Origin: Rhynchospora pubera
Lineage: Eukaryota > Streptophyta > Magnoliopsida > Poales > Cyperaceae
Assembly: GCA_028095005.1 (NCBI GenBank)
Contig: CM051462.1
Coordinates: forward strand, 235,060,473 to 235,124,472
Length of the DNA: 64,000 nt
Direction: 5' to 3'
Part shown: positions 54,717 through 64,000 of the stretch, one piece after another
Numbering within the stretch: position 1 is the stretch's first letter
How the letters are laid out: every line of letters begins with the position of its first letter
The notes under the pieces: model-generated
Told to the model about the DNA's origin: nothing
The model's input: only the letters and a program-made list of their open reading frames with translations
Databases searched by the model: none
Position numbers and translations under genes: made by a program

Positions 54717-57700
54717 AAATATGTATAATCCAATCTTTTTTAATAAATAATATATAAACCATATTCTAGACCGTATAAAGAGTTTAAATGTAGATTATTG
54801 TGATCAAATGACTTAGAATGAATCCAGAAAATGATTAAAATGCTCAAATGATGCTCAGAATTGCATTATTTGCACTTTATATGCGTAATTACCACGTATA
54901 ATCCAATATTTATGAATAAATATATGAATCATATCCTAGACAGTATAAATATGTATAATCCAATCTTTTTTAATAATAATATATAAATAATATTCTAGAC
55001 CGTATAAAGAGTTTAAATGTAGATTATTGTGATCCAATGACTTAGAATGAATCCAGAAAACGATTAAAATGCTCAAATGATGCTCAGAATTGCATTATTT
55101 GCACTTTATATGCGTAATTACCATGTATAATCCAATATTTTTGAATAAATATATGAATCATATCCTTGACAGTATAAAGAGCTTATATGTAGATTATTGT
55201 GATCAAATGACTTAGAATGAATCTAATAACGATTGAAATGTTCAAACGATTTTCAGAATTGCATTATTTGCACTTCATATGCGTAATTACGATGTATAAT
55301 CTATTTTTTTTAATAATTAACATAAGAATCATTTTCTTGGCAGTATAAAGAGTTTAAATGTAAATTATTGTGATGAAATTTCTTAGAATGAATCCACAAA
55401 AATTGAAATGCTCAAAGGATGTTCAGAATTGCACTATTTGCACCTGATATGCGTACTTCTCATCCCCTAATCGGGTATTTTCTTCTTGGAGGAAAGGTGC
55501 TTATAATGCAATCATTTTGAATAAATTACATAAAAATCATATTCTAGATAGTATAAAGAGTTTCAAATGTAAATTATTGTTATCAAATAACTTAGAATGA
55601 ATCTAGAAACGATTAAAATGCTCAAACGATGCACAGAATTGCATTATTTGCATTTATATGCGTAACTACCTTGTATAAACCAATCTTTTTGAATAAATAA
55701 CATATGAATCATATTCTAGACAATATAAAGAGTTTAAATTTAGATTATTGCGATCAAATGACTTAGAAAGAATCCAGAAACGAATGAAATACTTAAACGA
55801 TGTTCAGAATTGCATTATTTGCACTTTATATGCGTAATTATCGTGTAAGATACAACATTTTGAATAAATAATATATGAATCGTATTCTTGATAGTATAAA
55901 CAATTTAAATGTAGATTATTGTGATCAAATCGCTTAGAATGAATCCACGAATGAAATGCTCAAACAATGCTCAAAATTACATTATTTGAGCTTTATATGC
56001 ATAATTACCTAGTATAATCCAATCTTTTTGAATAAATAACATAAGAATAAAATTATAGACAGTATAAAGAGTTTAAATGTAGATTATTGTGATCAAATGA
56101 CTTAGAATGAATATCGAAACGATTAAAATGCTCAAATGATGAATAGAATTGCATTATTTCTGATTTATATACATAATTACCACGTATAAACCAATCTTTT
56201 TGAATAAATAACATATGAATCATATTATAGACAGTATAAATAGTTTAAATGTAGATTATTATGATCAAATGACTTAGAAAGAATCCAGAAACGATTGAAA
56301 TACTCAAACAATGCTCAGAATTGCATTATTTGCACTTTATATGCGTGATTATCATGTAAGATACAATTTTTTTGAATAAATAATATATGAAGCATATTCT
56401 TGACAGTATAAACAGTTTAAATGTAGATTATTGTGATCAAATCACTTAGAAAGAATCCATAAACGATCGAAATTCTCAAACAATGCTCAAAATTGTATTA
56501 TTAGAGCTTTATATGCATAATGACCATGTATAATCCAATATTTTTTAATAAATAACATAAGCATCAGATTATAGATAGTATAAAGAGTTTAAATTTAAAT
56601 TATTGTGATCAAATGACTTAGAATAAATACGGAAACGGTTGCTCGAATGATGCTCAGAATTGTATTATTTCCGATTTATATGCATAATTACCATGTCTTA
56701 TCCAATCTTGTTAAATTAATAACATAAGAATCATATTGCAGACAGTATAAAAAGTTTAAAAGTATATTATTGTGATTAAATGACTTAGAATGAATCCAGG
56801 AATGATTGAAATGCTGAAACAATGCTTAGAATTGCATTATTTTCACTTTCTAAGCGTAATTACCACGTATAATACAATCTTTCTAAATACATAACATATA
56901 AATCATATTCTATACAATAAATAGAGATTAAATGTAGATTATTGTGATCAAATAACTTAGAATTAATTCAGAAGCAATTGAAATGCTCAAACAATGCTTA
57001 GAATTGCATTATTTGCATTATATGTACGTAATTACCTTGTATAATCCAATCTTTTTGAATAAATAACATATGAATCATATTCTAGACTGTATAAAATTAT
57101 TGAGATCAAATGACTTAGAATGAATCCAGAAACGATTGAAATGCTCAAACGATGCTCAGAATTGCATTATTTGCACTTTATATGCATAATTATGGTGTAT
57201 AAAACAATATTTTTGAATAAAATACGTATGAATTATATTCTTGACAGTATAAACAATTTAAATGTAGATTATTTTGATCAAACTACTTAGAATGAATCCA
57301 GAAACTATTGAAATGCTCAAACGATGCTCAGAATAGCATTATTGCACTTCATATGCGTAATTCCCATGTATAATCCAATCATTTTGAATAAATAACATAT
57401 AAATCATATTCTAGACAGTATAAATAGTTTAAATTTAGATTATTGTGATAAAATGACTTAGAATGAATCCAGAAACGATTGAAATGCTAAAACGATGCTC
57501 ATAAGTGTATTATTTGAACATTATTTGCGTAATTACCAAGTATGATCCAATATTTTTGAATAAATAACATAAGAATCATATTCTAGACAGTATAAGATTT
57601 TTTAATGTAGATTATTGTGATCAAATGACTTAGAATGTATCATAAATGATTGAAATGATCAAACCAAGCTCAGAATTACATTATTTGCACTTTATATGCA

Positions 57701-60700
57701 TAATTACTTGTCTAATATAATATTTTTGAATAAATAACATATGAATCATATTCTAGATAGTATAAAGAGTTTAAATTTTGATTATTGTGAACAAATGACT
57801 TAGAATGAATCCCGAAATGATTGAAATGCGCAAACGATGCTCGGAATTGATTATTTGCAATTTATATGTGTAATTAGCATGTATAATTCATTCTTCTTGA
57901 TTAAATAACATATGAATCAAATTATAGACAGTATAAAGAGTTTAAATGTAGATTTACAGTGATCAAATGACTTAGAATGAATTTAGAAACGATTGAAATG
58001 CACAAACGATGCTAAGAATTGTATTATTTGCAGTTTATATGCGTACTTACTGGGTACAATACATTATTTTTGAATAAATAACATATGAATCATATTCTAG
58101 ACAGTATAAAGAGTATAAATTTAGATTATTGTGAGCAACTGACTTAGAAAGAATCCAGTAAAGATTGAAATGATCAAACAATGCTCAGAATTACATTATT
58201 TGAAATTTATATGCAAAATTAGCAAGTATAATACAATATTTTGGAATAAATAACATAAGAATCATATTCTAAAGAGTATAAAGAGTTTAAATGTAGATTA
58301 TTGTGATCAAATGACATACAAGAATCCAGAAACGATTGAAATGCTCAAACGATGATCAGAATTGCATTATTTGTTTTTGTTTGCATAATTACAGTGTATA
58401 ATACAATCTTTTTGAATAAATAATATATGAATCATATTCAAGACAATGTAAAGTGTTTCACTGTAGATTATTGTGATAAAATGAGTTAGAATGATTCTAG
58501 AAACGATTGAAATGCTCAAAAGATTCTCTGAATTGAATTATTTGCAATTTATATGCGTAATTACCATGTATAATCGATTCTTTTTGAACAAAAAACATAT
58601 GAATCAAATTATAGACAGTATAAAGATTTTAAATGTAGATTACTGTGATCAAATGACTTAGAATGAATCGAGAAACGATTCATATTCTCAAATGTTGCTC
58701 AAAATTACATTATTTGTACTGTATATGCGTAATCATCGTGTATAATCCAATCTTTTTTAATAAATAATATATGAATCAAATTCTAGACCATATAAAGAGA
58801 TTAAATGAAGATCATTGTGATCAAATGACTTAGAATGAATCCAGATACGTTTGAATTGCTCAAACGATGCTCAGAATTGCATTATTTGCAATTTATATGT
58901 GTATTTGCTATTTATAATCCAATCTTTTTGAATAAATAACATGTGAATCAAATTATAGACAGTTTAATGAGTTTAAATGTAGATTATTGCGATGAAATGA
59001 CTTAGAACAAATCCAGAAACAATTAAAATACTCAAATGATGCTCTTAATTGCATTATTTGCATTTTTATTTCCGTAATTATCGTGTATAATCCAATCTTT
59101 TTTATAAATATAATATGAATCATATTCTAGATATTTTAAAGAGTTTAACTGTAGATTATTGTGATAAAATGACTTAGAATGATTCCAGAAATGATTGAAA
59201 TGCTCAAAAGATTACCTGAATTGCATTATTTGCAATTTATATGCATAATACCATGTATAATCCATTCTTTTTGAATAAAAAACATATGAATCAAATTATA
59301 GAAAGTATAAAGATTTTAAATGTTGATTATTGTGATCAAATGACTTAGAATGAATCGAGAAAAGATTCAAATTCCCAAATGTTGCTCAGAATTGCATTAG
59401 TTTGCACTTTATATGCGTAATTATCGTGTATAATCCAATATTTTTTAATAAATAATATATGAATCATATTGTAGACAGTATAAAGAGATTAAATGATGAT
59501 AATTGTGATCAAATGACTTTGAATGAATCCAGATACGTTTGAAATGCTCAAACGATGCTCAGATTTGCATTATTTGCAATTTATATGTGTATTTACTATT
59601 TATAATCTAATCTTTTTGAATAAATAACATGTGAATCAAATTATAGACAGTTTAAAGAGTTTAAATGTAGATTATTGCGATGAAATGACTCAGAATAAGT
59701 ACAGAAACAATTGAAATACTCAAATGATGTTCAGAATTTCATTATTTGCATTTTTATTTGCGTAATTATGGTGTATAATCCAATCTTTTTTAATAAATAA
59801 TATATGAATCATATTCTAGACAGTATAGAGTGATTAAATGAAGATTATTGTGATCAAATGACTTAGAATGAATCCAGATATGTTTGAAATGCTCAAACGA
59901 TACTCAGAATTGCATTATTTGCAATTTATATGCGTAATTACTATTTACAATTCAATCTTTTTGAATAAATAACATGTGAATCTAATTATAGGCAGTTTAA
60001 AGAGTTTAAATGTAGATTATTAGGATCAAATGACTTAGAATAATTCCAGAAACAATTGAAATACTCAAATGATGCTCAGAATTGTATTATTTGCACTTTA
60101 TGCGTAATTACTGCGTATAATACAATCTTTTAGAATAAATAACATATGAATCATATTCTAGACGGTATAAAGAATTTGAATGTTGATTATTGTGATCAAA
60201 TGACTTAGAATGAATGCAGCAACGATTAAAATACTCAAACAATGCTCAGAATGGCATTATTTGCAATTTATATGCGTAATTACCGTGTATAATACAATCT
60301 TTTAGATTAAATTACATAAGAATATTATTTTTGACATTATAAATAATTTAAGAGATAGGCTAAAATCAGTTGCTACTGACGGATGAGACCGTCAGTTACG
60401 AAATCTTGTTGGAGACAAAGTTTTATATTTTTCTGAAATTTTTTAGTATTTATTTCGTATTTTACAAAATTCTTAATCTAAACAATTCTGGACCCTTCCT
60501 ATGATTTTTAAAAATATAAAAAAATAGTAAATAAAATTAGAAAAATATAAAATTTGGTCTCCAATGAGATTTCAATATGGAGAACACATTGAATGGTTCA
60601 GATTAGCCATTAGAACCACGAAGTTGAAATATAATCACAGCTGACGGGTGCAATTGTCAGTCGTGGTTGATTATAGCTCATCTCATAATTTAAATATAGA

Positions 60701-63700
60701 TTATTGTGATCAAATGACTTAGAATGAATTCAGAAGTGATTCAAATGCTCAAACGAGTTCATAATTCCATTATTTCAACTTTATATGCGTAATTATAGTG
60801 TGTAATCCAATCTTTTTGAATAAATAATATATGAATCATATTCTAGACACTATAAGGAGATTAAATTTAGATTATTGTGACCAAATGACTTAGAATGAAT
60901 GCAGATACGATTGAAATGCTCAAACGATGCTCAAAATTGCATTATTTGCAATTTTTATGAGTAATTACTATGTATAATCAAATCTTTTTAAATAAATAAC
61001 ATAATCATATTCTAGACAGTATAAAGAGTTTAAATGTAGATTATTGTGATAAAACAAACTTAGAATGAATACAGAAACGATTGAAATTCTCAAACGTTGC
61101 TCAAAATTGCATTATTTGCACTTTATATGCATAGTTAGCACGTATAATACAAAATTTTTGAATAAATAACATATGAATGATATTCAAAACTGTATAAAGA
61201 GTTTAAATGTTGATTATTGTGATCAAATGACCTAAAATGAATCCAGAAACGGTAGAAATGCTGAAACGATTCTCAGAATTGCATTATTTGCAATTTATAT
61301 AAGTAATTACTATGTATAATCCTTTTTTTTAATAAATAACATATGAATCAAATTATAAACAGTATAAAGATTTTAAATGGAGATTATTGTGATCAAATGA
61401 CATAGATGAATCGAGAAACAATTGAAATTCTCAAACGTTGCTCAGAATTGCATTATTTGCACTTTATATGCGTAATTATCGTGTATAATCTAATCTTTTT
61501 TTTTTTTGAATAAATAACATATGAATCATATTCTAGACAGTATAAAGAGTTTAAATTTAATTATTGTGATCAAATGACTTAAAATGAATCCAGAACCAAT
61601 TGAAATGCCATAACGATGCTCAGAATTCCATTATTTGAACTTTATATGCATAATTACCAATTATAATCCAATCTTTTTGAGTAAATAACATAAGAATCAT
61701 ATTCTAGACAGTATAAGGATATAAATGTAGATTATTGTGACCAAATGAATTAGAATGAATCCAGAAATGGTTGAAATGCGCAAATGATGGTAAGAATTGA
61801 ATCATTTTCAATTTATATGCGTAATTAATATGTATAACCCATTTTATGAATAAATAACATATGAATCAATTTATAGACAGTATTAAGAGTTTAAATTTAG
61901 ATTACACTGATCAAATGACTTAGAATGAATGCAGAAACGATTGAAATGCCCAGACGATCCTGTGAATTGCTTTATTTGCACTTTATATGTGTAATTTACG
62001 TGTATAATACAATTTATTTGAATAAATAACCACTAAATCATATTATGGACAGTATAAGGAGTAGAAATGTACAATATTGCGATCAAAGGACCTAAAATGA
62101 ATCCTGAAATGATTGAACTACTCAAACAATGCTCATAAATGCATTATTTGCAATTTTTATATGAGTAATTACCATGTATAATACATTATTTTGAATAAAT
62201 AACATATGAATCAAATTATAGACAGTCTAAAGAGTATAAATGTAGATTATTGCGATGAAATGACTTAGAATAAATCCTGAAATGAATGAAATGCTCAAAC
62301 GATGCTCAGAATAGCATTATTTGCACTTTATATGCGTAATTAACATGTATATTGCAATCTTTCTGAATAAATAATATAAGAATCATATTTTAGACATTAT
62401 AAAGAATTTAAATATAGATTATTGTGATCAAATGACTTAGAATGAATCCAGAAACGATTGAAATTCTCAAACAATGCTCAGAATTACATTATTTGCAATT
62501 TATATACGTAATTACCATGTATAATCAAATCTTTTTGAATAAATAACATGTGAATCAAATTATAGATAGTTTAAAGAGTTTAAATGTAGATTATTGCGAT
62601 CAAATGACTTAAAATAAATCCAGAAACAATTGAAATACTCAAACGATGCTCAGAATTGCATTATTTGCATTTTATATGCGTAATTACCGTGTATAATACA
62701 ATCTTTTTAAATAAATAACATATGAATCATATTCTAGACAGTATAAAGAATTTAAATGTCGATTATTGTGATCAAATCACTTAGAATGAATCTAGAAATG
62801 TTTGAAATACTAAAATGATGCTCAGAATGGCATTATTTGCACTTTATATGCGTAATCACCGTGTATAATACAATCTTTTTGAATAAATTACTTATGAATC
62901 ATATTTATAAAGAATTTAAGTGTAGATTATTGTGATCAAATAACTTCGAATGTATCCAGAAATGATTGAAATGCTCAAACGATGCTCAGAATTACATTAT
63001 TTGCAATTTATATGAGTAATTACCATGTATAACCATTCTTTTTAGATAAAATAAGAAATGAATCAAATTATAGAGAGTATAAAGATCTTAAATGTAGATT
63101 ATTGTGATCAAATGACTTAGAATGTATTGAGAAACCATTGAAATTCTCAAACGTTGCATAGAATTGCATTATTTGCACTTTAAATGAGTAATTATCGTGT
63201 ATAATCCAATCTTTTTGAATAAATAATATATGAATCATATTCTAGACAGTATAAAGAGATTAATTGAAGATAATTGTGATCAAATGACTTAGAATGAATC
63301 CAGATACGTTTGAAATGCTCAAACGATGCTCAGAATTGCATTATTTGCAATTTATATGCGTATTTACTATTTATAATCTAATCTTTTTTAATAAATAACA
63401 TGTGAATCAAATTAAAGATAGTTTAAAGAGTTCAAAGGAAGATTATTGCATGACTTAGAATAAATCCTGAAACGATTGAAATTCTCACACGTTGCTCAGA
63501 ATCGCATTATTTTGCAATATTTTGGATTAAATAACATAAGAATCATATTATTGACAGTATAAAGAGTTTAAATGTTGATTATAGCGAACAAATGACTTAG
63601 AATAAATCTAGAAACAATTAAAATGCTCAAGCGATTCTCAGAATTTCATTATTTGCACTTGATATGCGTAATTACTATTTATAATCAATTTTTTTTTAAT

Positions 63701-64000
63701 AAATAACATTTAAATCATATTTTGGACAGTCTAAAGAGTTTAAATGTAGATTATTGTGATCAAATGACTTAGAACAAAACCAGCAACGATCAAAATACTC
63801 AAACGATGCTCAGAATTGCATTATTTGCTTTTTGTTTGCGTAATTATAGTGTATAATACTTGAATAAATAACATATGAATCATATTCTTGACAATATAAA
63901 GAGTTTAAATGTAGATTATTGAGAACAAAGAAATTAGAATGAATCCAGAAACGATTGAAATGCTCAAAAAATGCTTAGAATTGCATTATTTGCACTTTAT
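54717..64000. repeat. AT-rich tandem satellite, monomer about 172 bp
   Basis: Roughly fifty head-to-tail monomers run to the end of the window and presumably beyond. Landmarks of each unit are GAATCCAGAAACGATTGAAA, TGCTCAGAATTGCATTATTT, TTATATGCGTAATTACC, GAATAAATAACATATGAATC, GACAGTATAAAGAGTTTAAA and ATTGTGATCAAATGACTTAG. Successive GAATCC starts at 57122, 57294 and 57465 give periods of 172 and 171 bp. Copies are visibly diverged from each other. The first units (54717-55180) are disordered. A MITE interrupts the array at 60352-60684. Monomer length and AT content fit plant centromeric or pericentromeric satellites; location was not tested. Confidence 0.95.
60352..60684. mobile_element. 333-bp palindromic MITE inside the satellite
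   Basis: A perfect 9-bp duplication ATAATTTAA, taken from the satellite, flanks it (60343-60351 and 60685-60693). The ends GAGATAGGCTAAAATC and (reverse complement) GAGATGAGCTATAATC are inverted repeats. GAGATA-type ends plus a 9-bp duplication fit Mutator-like elements. The core matches the degenerate copy at 1172-1524. Confidence 0.93.

Noticed and set aside
54717..64000. CRISPR-like or other spaced repeat array
   Set aside because: Units are contiguous 172-bp monomers with no constant repeat separated by unique spacers, in a plant nuclear context.

Overview
This is a window of plant nuclear DNA. The genes are plant-specific (plastid beta-amylase, DYW-class PPR protein, CASP-like membrane protein, DC1 protein) and have many short introns. 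The rest is nested plant transposons and, at the right end, a satellite array. The genes look like those of a flowering plant; I cannot name the species.

Six host genes can be modelled, each with splice junctions that keep the frame. On the + strand they are beta-amylase (13326-15784, BAM1-like, 5 exons), a DC1 (C1-like zinc finger) protein (18291-19630) and a DYW pentatricopeptide-repeat protein (41424-43641, MEF8-like). On the - strand they are a CASP-like protein with a proline-rich N-terminus (25007-22289), a plastid phosphoglycerate-mutase-like protein lacking the catalytic histidines (29336-27560) and protein farnesyltransferase beta subunit (39757-35170, 14 exons). They share no pathway. 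No operon-like organisation is expected or seen.

Mobile DNA dominates the remainder. 0.6-6.1 kb holds several MITEs and a 2-kb Mutator-like TIR element. 7235-11995 is a very young Ty1/copia retrotransposon with apparently identical LTRs and one in-frame stop. 25.8-26.9 kb is a TIR element built round a minisatellite. 29.4-34.5 kb is a stack: a 203-bp MITE, a Harbinger MITE, and a full-length Harbinger transposon with a plausible transposase. The last carries a Tourist MITE and a hAT element that itself contains another insertion. A tRNA-derived SINE lies in a farnesyltransferase intron. 44.2-49.1 kb is a nest of at least five elements, three of them placed end to end in a (TA)n microsatellite. 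50.7-54.2 kb is a decayed copia element.

From about 54.7 kb to the end of the window (and beyond) there is an AT-rich tandem satellite with a monomer of about 172 bp, of the size typical of plant centromeric or pericentromeric satellites. It shows local tetrameric (about 688 bp) higher-order periodicity and carries one MITE insertion. The window therefore runs from gene-containing, transposon-rich DNA into a satellite block.

The most notable observations are: a set of MITEs with different ends but one shared palindromic core; GAGA-ended elements sitting in TA microsatellites; a possible transposon-born intron in the PPR gene; a GC-AG intron in the CASP-like gene; and the same 203-bp MITE directly upstream of two unrelated genes. 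All joins, target duplications and repeat periods were read by eye and not computed.
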